From the NCBI GenBank assembly GCA_022701365.1, contig JAKUHH010000080.1, positions 126,436-190,435 on the forward strand: 64,000 bases of DNA, read 5' to 3'. This document shows positions 34,463 through 46,336 of the stretch, one piece after another (positions within the stretch are counted from its first letter, which is position 1; each line of letters starts with the position of its first letter). A model generated the notes under the pieces. The model did no database searches and was not told the origin of the DNA. It saw only the letters and a program-made list of their open reading frames with translations. Origin of the DNA: Mycocentrospora acerina. Its lineage: Eukaryota > Ascomycota > Dothideomycetes > Pleosporales. Position numbers and translations under genes: made by a program.

Positions 34463-36001
34463 ATGGCTCGCCTGATAGATCTCCCACAGGACCCGTTCTC
34501 ATGCATCTTAGAGCACCTTTCGCGAAACCAATATCACATTCTTGCTCAAGTTTGTCGAGTCACAAACAAGTTTGCGATGCCTTACCTGTATGGAGAGATT
34601 ACGATTGCAGCCTCAAGATCACAAGCATGCGCCCACAAGCTTGTTTTATTACTACGGACCTTACTCACACAACCGCACCTCGCTTCACATGTTTCAGCAA
34701 TCCGATTCCTCGGTTCCCAGCCGTATTGGAACGACTACAATCCGTGGCTAGAGAAAGAAAACAACATGAAGCTGTGGGGCCTGGAAAAGTGTACTGCGCT
34801 ATCCCGAGCTCAAATCATCTTCGCATCGAACATGCTATACCAACTTGTAGATGTTGATGTGCACCACTCTCGGATAGACTCTTCTCAGAAAACAAAAGAC
34901 ACGCTAGCAATATTAGTGTTGACACGATTTTCAGACCTGAGAAGTATAGAGCTCGGTGATGGCTTCCTCAAATATTCTCAATTGCTACCCCAAATACTAA
35001 AGAGGACGGACCTTCTTTTTCCAAAGTTACAGCATCTTGTCCTGGGAGACAAGCGTTTCGACATGGCACATAGCATCCCTTACATGGACCTCGACTTGAT
35101 ACGACCGGTCTTTTACTCGTCTACCATACGCAAGTTTGAATTGACAATGACACAGCCTTGGCAATTCCAATGGAACACACCAAAAGCGCCACGAAGTGAC
35201 AGTCTGACCACTTTACATCTATTTCGCACCAGCATTACAAGACCTACTTTAGAATTACTACTATCTGCCACGCCAAAACTGCATACCTTTCACTACGAGC
35301 AAGAAATACATTTTAATAAATCGACTCCCAGTGCTCCGTCGTTATCTCCCTATCTCGACTTAGAATACCTGAATATTGCGCTTTCTCACGTGAAGAAGAC
35401 ACTCCAGGAATGTAAGCTCATCATCCGTCTAGCGCCAGGTTCTATCTCAGCGTCGCAATACGCATCTTGTGGTATTGCCTTTCCCGCAGTACGAGGGAGT
35501 CTCTTCATCCTTCAAGATATGCTGCAACTGAGAAAGGTCGAGCTCCCCATAATCATGGTTCTCGGTTGGAAGCCTAGTCTCACAGTTCGTCTGGAGGAAG
35601 TCCTCCCAGCTTGCATCACCTCACTCGTACTTCGCGACGACCTTGTAGCTTATTCTCCGTGGACTTTCCGCTACCATTGCGAGCAAAAGATTTTTCGTCT
35701 CTCAGAGTACATTGAAGACAGTGAGATGTATACACCACGCTTGGTTCTACTGAGTATTAGACTCACAAGCGGAAAACGCTACCTCCAAACCGTTCTGCAG
35801 GCCATGATGGCATCAATTACATGTAAAGGCTGTAAATTGAGTGTTCAGTATGGAGGTAAGAGTGAAACATATACCTGGCAGTTTGACAGGATGGACAAGA
35901 AAACGCGGCTTGGACACGGTGTGAGAATTGATAGTCTGCTACCGATGTATCGTGATGGCGACCAGAGATTGCTCAGATCGCCAGTCACCAATTTCTTCTA
36001 G
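34463..36001 (+). CDS. F-box domain protein
   Basis: A single exon of 512 aa starts from the ATG at 34463 (context ATAACCATGG). The N-terminus MARLIDLPQDPFSCILEHLS plus RNQYHILAQVCRVTNKFAMP has the F-box helix pattern LPxDxxxxILxxLS...LxxVCRxxxxxAxPxLY and would bind Skp1 in an SCF ubiquitin ligase. The remaining ~450 residues hold spaced hydrophobic segments like degenerate leucine-rich repeats (for example LEYLNIALSHV, LRKVELPIIMVLG) and end in a basic tail. Such F-box proteins are numerous and fast-evolving in ascomycetes. Target unknown. Confidence 0.82.
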   Translation: MARLIDLPQDPFSCILEHLSRNQYHILAQVCRVTNKFAMPYLYGEITIAASRSQACAHKLVLLLRTLLTQPHLASHVSAIRFLGSQPYWNDYNPWLEKENNMKLWGLEKCTALSRAQIIFASNMLYQLVDVDVHHSRIDSSQKTKDTLAILVLTRFSDLRSIELGDGFLKYSQLLPQILKRTDLLFPKLQHLVLGDKRFDMAHSIPYMDLDLIRPVFYSSTIRKFELTMTQPWQFQWNTPKAPRSDSLTTLHLFRTSITRPTLELLLSATPKLHTFHYEQEIHFNKSTPSAPSLSPYLDLEYLNIALSHVKKTLQECKLIIRLAPGSISASQYASCGIAFPAVRGSLFILQDMLQLRKVELPIIMVLGWKPSLTVRLEEVLPACITSLVLRDDLVAYSPWTFRYHCEQKIFRLSEYIEDSEMYTPRLVLLSIRLTSGKRYLQTVLQAMMASITCKGCKLSVQYGGKSETYTWQFDRMDKKTRLGHGVRIDSLLPMYRDGDQRLLRSPVTNFF

Positions 36002-36384
36002 CACCAATATGATGATTCCACGAATTTCTTGAATTAATAAAAGACTTTATCTGTAATGGAATCGTCGATATCTGTCACGGAGATTGAGCTCGACACGATA
36101 GATAAGCCATACTGGAACCCCAAATCCTGCTGACGTTTTATACACTTTGTAGTGCTCCTCTAGAATTAGTAATGTATAGTTTATAAGCTGTCGATCACAT
36201 ATTGCCGCGCTGACCCATTGAAGGCCATTTTTGGTACCAAGATTTCCTCTCAAGGCACGCACGGAAGGCTACATTGAAATAGCAGTCTTTCCACCACTCC
36301 TGATAAAAGATGACACATCTTCATCCATCCCACATGCAATCCGTAGCAACTCAACACAACAACCCCTCGCAACCTCCCCACTCC
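36002..36384. other. Short intergenic space
   Basis: The 3' ends of two convergent genes meet here. No further gene was seen. Confidence 0.6.
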
Positions 36385-37134
36385 CTAGTCCAAACTCCCT
36401 ACACCCCTTTCCCCTTTCCTCTCCTCTGCCAACGCATTCCTCACAATAGCTCCACACATCTTCGCATACGGATTCGTCCTAACGCTCATCTCTCTCGCGA
36501 CTTCATCTCCATACCGCGCCGCGGCAGCGAAATCTTTTGATGCCAACTCCTCCAATTCATTTTTCCCCACGCCCTTGAGCTCTGTGCCAGTCTCTGCTGC
36601 TTTCAGATAAAGATATGCCCGGTGCGAATAAGCTGTTCTCAGTATGCGTGCTTGGTATGATGAGACTGGTGTTGGTGATGATACTGATGCTGATGCTGAT
36701 GCTGATGTGGGGAGAGAAAGATGGATCGCCTGCGCGAGATCTGTGAATAAAGCTTCCACGTTGGGTTTTGGTGAGGAGAAGATAGATTGTGATGATGTGA
36801 GAGAAGATTCTAAGCGCATTCTTCGTAGCATTGCGCGGTTTACGTAGGCGCTTGGGTAGTTTGGGTGTTTGGCTACTATGCTGTCCATTTCTTGTATGCT
36901 GGCGTCGATGTCTGATGTGTTGGATGTATTGGATACTTGGTGTACAATGTTGTTTTGTTGTGTTTCGAGAGTGGAGAGTTGGGATGGTGGTATGCTGGGG
37001 TGGGAGGGTAGGGAGGCATCTATCGAGGAGGCGTCTTTGAACTTTGCAACGGATGAAGGGAGGGTTTCTGGATCGAAGAGAGCATTTAAAATACGAGCAT
37101 CGTTCGCTGTGAGAGAAGTGTCGAGGACGGTCAT
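36385..37134 (-). CDS. TTC36-like tetratricopeptide protein
   Basis: An intronless 249-aa frame starts with ATG at 37134. The order of motifs follows TTC36 (HBP21): DARILNALFDPETLP at the N-terminus, a TPR-like segment with HPNYPSAYVNRAMLRRMR, a second helix pair (TDLAQAIHLSL, AYSHRAYLYLKAA), DFAAAARYGDEVAREM, and the family C-terminus RTNPYAKMCGAIVRNALAEE. A serine/alanine run (SASASASVSS) is encoded by a CAGCAT-type microsatellite at about 36674-36707 and interrupts the second repeat, so length may vary between strains. The human homologue has been linked to tyrosine catabolism; the HPPD gene is the next gene here, 734 bp away and divergent. This is an intriguing but unproven neighbour relation. 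Confidence 0.8.
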   Translation of the reverse strand: MTVLDTSLTANDARILNALFDPETLPSSVAKFKDASSIDASLPSHPSIPPSQLSTLETQQNNIVHQVSNTSNTSDIDASIQEMDSIVAKHPNYPSAYVNRAMLRRMRLESSLTSSQSIFSSPKPNVEALFTDLAQAIHLSLPTSASASASVSSPTPVSSYQARILRTAYSHRAYLYLKAAETGTELKGVGKNELEELASKDFAAAARYGDEVAREMSVRTNPYAKMCGAIVRNALAEERKGERGVGSLD

Positions 37135-37867
37135 CTTGAGATTATTCTGTTGCCTGTGAGGACGACACTAGAGTTGAGTTGAGTGCTTTGGGCGAAATAT
37201 TTGTACTTGGAAGTGAAGAGTTGAGCTTCCTCAAATAAAACGTATTTAACAGGCACAAATGGAATCAAGATTGGGCATTGATGACATTGTCCTACGCTTA
37301 TAGAGCCGACCTGATACCATAATCGAGTTCGATCACGTGTCTCGGCTTAAACATGCAGGCGGATGCCTAAGCGCGATTCTTACCCGCCGTTAGCAGCCGC
37401 AGATTCGCAGCCATCAGCCGCAACAACTATCACAGCAATAGATGGCAAAAATCAATGTGTGCTGATACGTGCTGTAACGTCTCCAGAAACTCCAGTTTTT
37501 TTTACACTTCCGAATACATTGCGGGACATTGGGTGTTGGACAGACAGACACGGAAGCGGATAGCGGCGGACGGACAGCAGCGGATGCTGAGCGTGCAGGA
37601 ACGAATCGAGTGAAACTGATTTCCTATGCTCGGCTCAAGGACTATGATGACGCTTATTTTGAAGAGATCAGCAAGGGTCACATTGAAGGGAACGGTTCTT
37701 GAAGGAAATCGGATAACAGCGACTGAGAGATAAAACCCAATGTCCACATGAACTTTTCACAAATGCATCTCGCAAAACCTGCTCAACACTTCCGATAAGT
37801 TCAACAGTTGGACTCGATCTTCCAGTTCAATCTCGCCAACACTTCATCTTATACTCTCATATCCAAG
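37135..37867. other. Shared promoter region of TTC36-like and HPPD genes
   Basis: Divergent starts at 37134 and 37868 leave a 733-bp bidirectional intergenic space. No coding sequence was seen. Confidence 0.6.
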
Positions 37868-39138
37868 ATGGCACCCGCTGCGATCTCACCGCCTGGCTCC
37901 CCAAACTTGTCTGCCGCGTCCTCTTCAGACATTGCATCGTACCGTGGCTACCACCACGTACACTGGTACGTGGGAAACGCAAAACAGGCCGCTTCATTCT
38001 ATGTTTCACGCATGGGTTTTGAGCGCGTTGCGTACCGTGGGCTAGAGACTGGATCCCGAGTTACTGCTTCTCATGTTGTGAGAAATGGCAACGTGACCTT
38101 CATCCTGACCAGCCCCTTGAGGTGCCTGGAGCAGAGCACAAGATTCAGCCAGGAGGATGAGGCATTATTGAAGGAGATCCATGCCCACCAGGAGCGACAT
38201 GGTGATGCTGTTAAGGGTAAGTCGACTCCATTGGCGATGAACACAGCAACACGGACTGACCCCACCCAGACGTCGCCTTTGAAGTTGATAACGTAGACGC
38301 TATTTACTTCGCTGCTGTTGAGGCTGGTGCAAGATCCATATCTGCGCCCCGTGATATTTCCGACGCAAGCGGCACTGTTCGCCTCGCTACTATCAGAACA
38401 TATGGTGACACTACACACACCCTCATCCAGAAGAACAACTACAGCGGAACCTTCCTTCCAGGATATCGCCCAGAGCCCAAAGCCAATGACCCGCTCTCCA
38501 AGTTCCTCCCACAAGTTGAGCTCTCTGTTATCGACCACTGCGTTGGCAACCAAGACTGGGACGAAATGGAGAACGCATGCGACTACTACGAGAAAGTCCT
38601 TGGATTCCACCGATTCTGGAGTGTTGACGACAAGGACATCTGCACAGAATACTCGGCACTGAAATCCATCGTCATGAGCTCGCCAAACGAAGTAGTCAAG
38701 ATGCCAATCAACGAGCCTGCCAAGGGAAAGAAGCAATCGCAAATCGAGGAGTACGTCGATTTCTACGGCGGTCCTGGCGTCCAGCACATTGCACTCCGTA
38801 CCGATAACATCATCCGTGATATCACAAATCTGAAGGCGCGAGGTGTCGAATTCATCAAGGTCCCAGAAACATACTACGACGCGATGAAGCTGCGTTTGAA
38901 GAAATCCGGCTTGACGCTGAATGAGGACTTCGAGACGCTTAAGAGCCTCGATATCTTGATTGATTTCGATGAGGGAGGCTACTTGCTACAACTCTTCACT
39001 AAGCACCTGATGGATCGACCCACGGTATTCATCGAGATCATTCAGCGAAATAACTTCAGCGGATTCGGTGCGGGCAATTTCAAGTCTCTATTCGAGGCAA
39101 TCGAGAGAGAACAAGATCTGCGAGGAAACTTGATCTAA
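37868..39138 (+). CDS. hppD: 4-hydroxyphenylpyruvate dioxygenase
   Basis: Two exons, 37868-38216 and 38270-39138, with a 53-nt intron (GTAAGT/CCCAG) encode 405 aa. The enzyme converts 4-hydroxyphenylpyruvate to homogentisate in tyrosine breakdown, using Fe(II) and oxygen in the cytosol. The facial triad is clear: His206 in VIDHCVGNQ, His289 in GVQHIALRT and Glu372 in VFIEIIQRN. The N-terminal vicinal-oxygen-chelate half starts at YRGYHHVHWYVGNAKQ. The C-terminal GFGAGNFKSLFEAIE is the conserved active-site lid helix. An in-frame upstream ATG at 37808 exists, but homologous sequence starts at 37868. The neighbouring Zn2Cys6 gene at 39612-42184 is convergent and may be its regulator. Confidence 0.96.
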
Positions 39139-39611
39139 TCGGAAGCTATGAATTGCGGCATTTCCTGGCGTTTGGGATCTGAGTCGGTGTTACTCATCAT
39201 ACTTTTGGCTTTCTAGATTGGCGCCTCTTCTTCACCTCAAGTTAATAGCATTTTACATGAGGACCAAAATATTATCCTATAACTTACCAATGCAATTCGG
39301 CGTACTCTTTGTGATTGTGTGGCTGCTAGCTCTAGAATTTTTTACCCAAGTCACCAGAGACTCAAACGAACAGTCAATCGCTAAGAAGATCAAGCCTGTA
39401 AGATTGCATCCCTGAATCAAGAAGATAAAGGCAATTATAAGGTTTAAATTAGAAACTAAAGTCACTATCTTGTTGCACAACATGCCTACAAGGACAAGGC
39501 TTCTTTAAGTTGCCAATCCCATTCATTTCATTCTCCATCCTTGCGAAAAGAGAGACTCGTAAATCCAGGCTCGACCTGAAGAATATATCCCATTTATGTT
39601 ACAGATCTTCT
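39139..39611. other. Intergenic between convergent HPPD and Zn2Cys6 genes
   Basis: 3' regions of both genes. No gene or RNA was recognised. Confidence 0.6.
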
Positions 39612-42184
39612 CTAAGACATTGGAAGATTCCAAATGAAGTCAAGTGTTCCGTCGTCAAAGCCCTGAAAGCTTTGTTGACTATCCAGCCCAAACGGTGCCA
39701 TTGCTGGATCGAAAGGCAGTGCAAGCCAGTCGTCATCAGGCATCATACCCGTCACACTTTCTGCAAGTGCAGCAATGCCAGATCCTCCAGCGTGATGATT
39801 ATTCAAGAAATCCATGCCAGTTGTGGCGCTCTTATCTGCAGATGTCGCGCGTGATGGCAGTCTCGGAGGCCGCGAAGAGGCCACGAAGCTTTCTCGTAGA
39901 CGTGCAACGTGGCAATCAAGAAGTGTAGCATACCTCGATGCTAAGTGCATGTCGTCGAGAGTGCCTGCTTCATGATTAGCTTAGTTTAGTAATCACTTCG
40001 CGTATATACTTACTTGCACGTAGAGCTCGGATAGCTCCCTCCAGTATGTCTAAAGATGACTGCAATTTTTGATTACGAGCACCCAGGCTCAGTCCCTTGA
40101 TGAGATAGATTGAAGAAGTAGTGATACGCAAGAATATTCGTACTGGTGAGTACCGAAGTGCTCCCGTTTCTGCGAGTTGACAGACCTTTTGCAGTATCTG
40201 ACAGCTGCCATCGACTACTTCCTGAATGAACTCGTAGTCTCGAGGCTCAACATTGAAGGGTAATATATCCTCCTGGCCACCATCTGGATCGGCCTCGGCA
40301 AGAGTCCGCTCAACAACGGCTTGCATACCAAGCGAGTTTGTGTATATGCGTACATACTGATACTCTATGGAAAGCATATCATGTAATCCTACTTTGAGCT
40401 CTGCGTACTCGTCAGCACATCTGTTTTCAAAGCGCTAGGCATACTGATGATGCGATGAACTACTCACTACAAGGATCGAGGTACTTCTTTCTCCATGCTA
40501 TGAGTAATGGTTGGAAGTGTTCAAGTAACCCAATATATCGCCCGGTTCGTAACAGACTTCGTGTAATTGCCGCTGATGGATAGATCGTGTCCGATACGGA
40601 TCGTGCAAGTTTCGTCAACTCAACCCAGGCGCTCATGAAAGATTGCCATTGCTCTACAGCACCAGTAGCAGAGTCAACAGGTATCTTCTCCATTAGCGCA
40701 TGGTTCAGACTCTGTGGAATCATGGAAGTGCACCCTAATCGCCACGAAAGCTGCTCGAGCAAGACGTACAGCAATTTACGTGCTCGAATGCGTCGCAGAA
40801 TTAGAAATTCGCCTGTAGACTTAGGGTACGATGTATGGTCCTTGTCAATACTGCTATTGTCCTCGAATAGACCTAGTTCTTGCGCAAGCGACAGTGCGCA
40901 TCCCATCAACATCCAAGACATCCGATCTGAGCGTTTTGCAGGTTCGATGACATCTTCAAGCCAGCGACTAGACGTCGTATCGCCCTCTAGGAGTTTTGCA
41001 CCTTCTTCTGTCGTATTGTTGGCACCAATCATAAGTTCACAATCCCAACCATCGGCAGCCGTAGGGAAGTGGAGTGCACGTGGATGCCATTCAGAAAGAA
41101 GCAGAAGCGCTTCAATTGATCCAATTGTGCGGCTCTGAGCTTTCGATGGCTTGACCTGACCGAGCATTATTTTCATTATGAAGCGCTGGCACTGCTCCCA
41201 CAGTCTGTCATGGACAAAATAGCCCCTGGACGCGCCTCCTACACCTGGTAGGATATTATAGCGTGAAGAAATCATGAGAATGGTAGTGCAAAGGAATGGA
41301 TCTAGGGCAATTAAAGAATAATGGTTCTCATGGTGAGAGTAAAACTCTCCAAGAATAGGAGAAAGAGGCGAGCAATTTTTGAAGAACAAGTCGACATAGG
41401 TGACAGCTTCATGGGCTGAGAACCAGCCCATCTGTACAAATCTGCAGGACGTCCAGGTTTTGAGTGTTTCAGGCGACGGTGTAGACATCTGCACCGGCTG
41501 AGCCCTGAAGGTATGGAACGGTGATGATGGGAGGCCGTTCATATCATAACCAGACTGCCCTGATCTTGGAGTCTCGTAAGCCTGAGATCCCGACTGCTCT
41601 TGATTGTCGATTGCGTCTCGGTGATTGGCAGCTTCGAATAGAAGGTTCAGCGCATCGCTACCGCTTGAGACTACTGTTCGCATCACTGAATGGGCCAAAT
41701 TAGGCTGAGATGAAGAAATGCGTCGGAGATGTGGAGGTGGTGATATCACATCTGAATGATGGCCATTTAGTTGTGGAGTATTCCCAGATGATATCCCAAA
41801 GCCCGATATTGACGATCTCTGGCCTGGCGATGGTAATGGTTGAGCGAAAGAAACAATGTTTGGCTGATGCGAGACAGTTTCGCTTGGCTGATCTATAGCA
41901 GCCTGGTCTTCTACTTCTTCTTGCGACCTCGTCTCTCCAGGTTTCCGCCTTTTTACCCATGACCGTTCCGATCGAAAAACGCACTCGCGCATCTCCCGCT
42001 TGCATCTTTGGCAAGGTGGCTTTAGATCGCCGCCATCAGGTCCAGTTCCAAGAATGCATTTTGCCTTGCGTTGTCTACAGTTGATACACGCCTTGTAAGC
42101 GCGCTTGAAATCATCTGGATGAGTGCGTTTTTTGCTGTTCGCGGCGATTGTCGTATCGCCTTGCCCGGCGTCTGATTCCTGCAT
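39612..42184 (-). CDS. Zn2Cys6 transcription factor (Aro80-like candidate)
   Basis: Three exons on the minus strand, 42184-40468, 40400-40014 and 39964-39612, encode 818 aa. The start is the ATG at 42184; the frame is open further upstream but has no earlier ATG. The binuclear zinc cluster is ACINCRQRKAKC (Cys33, 36, 43) followed by PPCQRCKREMREC (Cys58, 61, 68), with a long charged inter-cysteine loop. A basic linker (WVKRRKPGE) follows. The middle holds the fungal-specific TF homology region (LFFKNCSPLSPILGEFY, SLAQELGLFED, RRIRARKLLYVLLEQLSWRL). The C-terminus is acidic/hydrophobic (MPDDDWLALPFDP, GFDDGTLDFIWNLPMS), an activation-domain look. The extended cluster spacing resembles Aro80-type regulators of aromatic amino acid catabolism, which fits the HPPD neighbour. 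The family is sure; the target set is inferred. Confidence 0.85.
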
Positions 42185-43151
42185 TGCGGTGGTGTGACTC
42201 GTAATGGCGGATTGTGCAGGCAGAACGCGGACGAGGAGGGTGCGCAACTGACGCTGATTTCTCACTAAGCCATGTGTGTCATTTAACCGAGTACCGGCAT
42301 GACACGGCGAGGCAAGGCGATTAGAAAAGGAAGGTGCGTGTTCAGCCGGTGACCGCTAATACGCCGTCTCTTCTGCACGACTTTGAAAAATTTGGAAATC
42401 ACATCTCTATGTGCAGAGCAATATGCCTTACGAACATTTGACCTCTATACTTGCACTCTTGAAATCGACGCTTGGCATCGTCGATAATTCAAATGGGTAG
42501 CTCATGTACTTTGCTTAAGGGACACAGGTCAATACAAGAAGTTCATATTTTTTATTTTGTGAGCTTTCGGTCATCTAGAAAAAGATTAAAAACGTATAAA
42601 GCTAGAGAACAATTGTATAATTGGATACGATTTGTCTTCATGGATTTTTTAAGATGTTGGGATTAGATACATCCTGAACCACTCAACAAAATTGATTGGG
42701 TCTGGTCAAGAGCTGATCGCAGGAACCTGATTATTGATGACGGATAGATAACGTTCACACTGTCATTGGAGCAATAGTTTCAGCGTGCCCCCACGAATGA
42801 GTGTAACGGACAAAAACTGCTTCGGCTGCGCAAGTGTCTCGATGGTCGGGGGGGTTGAAGGGGATTATCCATATCATCTGAGTACCTTCAATGATGGACT
42901 ATTTTATAGTAGGGACAAGAAACATCATGCTAGAAGAGCGATGGATTTAAACAAAAAACGTCAATCTTTAGCTACTTGCGAAATCCTACCAATGAAATGT
43001 GAATTGTCAGGCATATATAAGCAAGGGTGTTCTTGTTTTGATGTAGGTCTGTTAACCCCAGGTACTTCTGCATGCAATAGGGAGTAAAGACTCATGTTAA
43101 TGCTCCTCAATGTTACCTCTACTTTCCAGTGTCCGGCTCACTCCCCAATAT
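42185..43151. other. Intergenic
   Basis: Promoter of the Zn2Cys6 gene and 3' side of the HD gene. Small frames (for example 42785-43087) have no motif. Confidence 0.55.
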
Positions 43152-43859
43152 CTACTCAAACTCAAAGCTCAACCCTGCTTCTTCCTTCCATTCCGCTTGA
43201 AACTCTTCTAATACTTTGGTTCTTCGTCTCGCCATCATCTTACCCGTTTTAGTCTTTATCATGCTCTCTAGTTTGACTAATTTTTCTTCGAAATGATCGA
43301 TCGCCCGACTCATAGGCTGATCTGGGAACTTCGCTGCGCCGAAAGAGAAACAGCGGCCTATCCCCACAACACCAATAGCGTCTAGACGATCTGCGTCCTG
43401 TACGATTGCCAACTCAGGGTATTTGGAAATGATTGCAAGCACAGAGTCTGGGTTGCGAACCTCATTGGTATAGCTGACGTTTTTGACAATGAGCTGAACT
43501 GTCTGTGCTAGGTTTTCGTCTGCACCCCGCTCCAATAGAGTATTCTTGATCTGATTCTCTATGTCTTCACCAGGCTTGGCATATTTATGATCCCCTACAT
43601 CGTGGAGAAGAGCGGCAAGAAAGAGAACAGTGGGGTTGTACGTGACCGATGGGTTGGTTTTGATCTCCGTGAGATAGATTCGACTGGCGTTGGAGAGGAC
43701 GCGGAGAATATGCTGATAATCGTGCGAATTGTCGTACTTGGACATGTACGTGTATACGAATGCGTTGACTGACTTAAAAAGGTCCCGATGTTCGTCTGCA
43801 ATAGATACGATTGGGAGGGGAGGGGATTCGCCCTTGATAGGCAAATTGGGGGAGGCCAT
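43152..43859 (-). CDS. HD-domain metal-dependent phosphohydrolase
   Basis: An intronless 235-aa frame starts at the ATG at 43859. The HD signature is complete: SHDYQHILRV (first His), FLAALLHDVGDHKY (the HD pair) and VQDADRLDAIGV (final Asp), with conserved GIGRCFSFGAAK after it. This is the pattern of small bacterial and fungal HD hydrolases of the YedJ type. They act on nucleotides or related phosphate esters; the substrate here is unknown. There is no signal or membrane segment. It lies just downstream of the promoter of the Zn2Cys6 gene in the same direction, but I see no functional link. Confidence 0.9.
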   Translation of the reverse strand: MASPNLPIKGESPPLPIVSIADEHRDLFKSVNAFVYTYMSKYDNSHDYQHILRVLSNASRIYLTEIKTNPSVTYNPTVLFLAALLHDVGDHKYAKPGEDIENQIKNTLLERGADENLAQTVQLIVKNVSYTNEVRNPDSVLAIISKYPELAIVQDADRLDAIGVVGIGRCFSFGAAKFPDQPMSRAIDHFEEKLVKLESMIKTKTGKMMARRRTKVLEEFQAEWKEEAGLSFEFE

Positions 43860-44554
43860 GATGGCAAGAGTGTAGAAATAGTGCAAGTACGTGTATTGCT
43901 GTCGTTGTACGTGTCGGGAGAGTTCTCGCGCAGGCTCTTTCTTTGTATATGGTTCCAGATTCCAATACAGAAGCCTTACAACAAACAGGAGAAGGAGGAT
44001 GAAGGTATGAATCGAATGTGTGAACCGCTTTGTAGTGTCCCGAACGCGTCAGTGGGTCTGAAAGAGTCAAAAGAACCATGCATGTCGCGTATTTTTGCTA
44101 CGCGCAATCACATGTTCAACATGGTTCTATCCTATTTTGGATTCAATTCCGCCCGCGTGTCACGGTTTCGGACAAGCGTGAGGATATTGTTCAGGCAGAC
44201 GCGACAGTATGATTCACTAGCAAGTGTAGAAGGCTTGCATAGGCTGGGGCTTCTTGTGAGTGTGGACAATGTTACTAGATTTACTTGTTTGTAAAGAGCA
44301 CTGCGTCTCCCAGAGTTAAATTGCATTATAAGATATCAAGCTACGATTTTTTAACATCCTTTCATACATAACCCACAGAAGAGAAGCTTTGTCACATGGT
44401 GTGGAGTATGCAAGGTGGAGGATGTGCACTGTCTGGGGGGTCGGCTGGGGCAAGGCTGAGCAACGGACCTCGGCAGGCCACGCACGCGATGTCTATCATG
44501 ACTTCACTTGTTGCGGTCCCTTGACACCACCATCTCCTCGTCCGCGACACAACA
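43860..44554. other. Divergent promoter region, HD gene and PEX16
   Basis: About 0.7 kb between divergent starts. No further gene was seen. Confidence 0.6.
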
Positions 44555-45852
44555 ATGTACAAGCAGGCGACGCAGAAGACGTCAGAAGTACTGTCGTTGC
44601 CGCCGCGATGGCTGGGCATGTACTCTGACTTTATCGCCAAAAACAGCAGCGCTGTATCGCAAATCGAGTCGGCGCTGCGATCGCTGACGTACATCATACC
44701 TGGTACATGGCGCGCACCCCCGTCATCGAGAAAGAAGCTTATTCAGTGCAGGTCGCTTTCGCGAATCTGAAATCGCGTCGGAATCTCGTACGTTTCGCGC
44801 CTAGCCGTCGCGTCGACTAGAAAGGAGACTGATAAATACATAGTACACAGCGGTGTCCAACTTCTCGCTCTCTACCATGACTCTCTCCTATCAAAGGCAA
44901 TGGCGCAAATGCCAGGCACGCGACGTTTCCATCCTAGCCCACATCATCGCTACACTAAGTTCTGGACGGAGAAGTCCCCCACGTACAAGCGTCTTGCTCT
45001 CGTTCTGCAGATGATACAGTATACAGAGCTGCTGTGGGAGATGTCAGCCAAACGGAAAGGCGAGAAGATGCGGTGGCGCGTGATTGTATTGCTAGAGATA
45101 GTCAAGGCCGTATGCCGACTGCTCTTGCTGAGGCTGACAAACTCGCGACCGCTCCTATCGCCACCGTTACCGCAGAGGGAGATCGACCCAAGCTCACTGG
45201 AGGAGACTGCAGCTAGCTCGAATGGAATGGACACTCCGCCGAGTGATAGTTCTGTGGAGGCAGAGAACTGGACGATGCCGCGGACAGGGTTGTCGATGCC
45301 TAGTCTGCCAGACTCCTCTGACATTTCAAGTTACTTGTTGTCCAAAGTGCTGACAGCAGACGACATCAAGCCTCCAAAAGCGCTGCTGCATCGCGTGAGT
45401 GGCAAGGGCGAGCTGGCAGAAGCGCTCTACATTCTACGGCCCGTTGCCTATGCGCTGGCCATGCAACACTTCAGCGGTGACCGGAAGAGCTGGAGACCAT
45501 GGTTAATCGGTGTCAGTATCGAATACGGCGCAAGACAGTTGGCCAAGAAAGATTTCCAAGAAAGACTTGCAGGTGGCATGCGCGGCTTGACCGGCTTGGA
45601 GAGAGAGGAGTTGAAGAAGCGCGGGTGGGCGCTGGGCTGGTGGATGATGCGCGGCGCATTTTACGAGAACATCACCAAGTGAGTTACCTGTGGCAGACAT
45701 ATTTGAGTTCGGAACTAACACATTACAGGTCTTGGATACACTCAGTCACCGGAAAGCTGAAGAGCAAGCCCATATTGGACATTGCTGGTGGCATCATTGA
45801 AGATTACGAATACCTCTGGGACAAGTACTACTTCCCGACAGCGACAATGTGA
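44555..45852 (+). CDS. PEX16: Peroxin 16
   Basis: Four exons, 44555-44702, 44752-44787, 44844-45678 and 45729-45852, encode 380 aa. The joints rebuild the family N-terminus: SALRSLTYIIPG-RFRESEIASES-LHSGVQLLALYHDSLL. Further blocks are YTELLWEMSAKRKGEKMRW, LLEIVKAVCRLLLLRLTNSR, RPVAYALAMQHFSGDRKSW and RRGWALGWWMMRGAFYENIT-like ending, then LKSKPILDIAGGIIEDYEYL. Pex16 is an integral peroxisomal membrane protein that helps recruit membrane proteins via Pex3 or the ER; in filamentous ascomycetes it is also needed for normal Woronin-body formation. The second exon is only 36 nt. The fragment RGWALGWW is directly visible at 45620-45645. Confidence 0.93.
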
Positions 45853-46336
45853 TTAATTTGAGGTTTTTTGTTTTCCATGTTGGAAACCTGAGGATATTGG
45901 CCTGCTACAGCAGACGACGGACGATAATTGGGGTTAGGGTGACAGGATCACTCCCCGCCACACATGACAGCGTGTTGCTGCATGGCATGTACATTACTTT
46001 CTTCAGATACCAGACGTTTTGCACGATTGATATGTCTTGTTTAATCCTATTCATAAAACGCGTTCGTTTGGTTTCATGATGCTATACGTATTTGTAAAGA
46101 CTTTGGGTGATTGCTCTTGGTTGAATGACTGACGCACTAGTGCAGAAGCTTGGACTTGGTCGTGGAGGTCTACAAGCTTCGGCGAACATGACAGAGCCGC
46201 ACGCCGCATCAACATTCACTCACCTCCGCACCGCCATCTCACAACCTCGCCGCCACCTCGATCCCTACACGCGCTACCTGGCGTTTCTCACCACCTGTAC
46301 CTGCACCTCGGCCCACCTCGGCTTGTTACATCGACG
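45853..46336. other. Intergenic between PEX16 and RPN8
   Basis: PEX16 3' side and RPN8 promoter. No further gene was seen. Confidence 0.6.

Noticed and set aside
38071..38787. 238-codon antisense frame over HPPD
   Set aside because: It crosses the HPPD intron and mirrors its codons; no motif.
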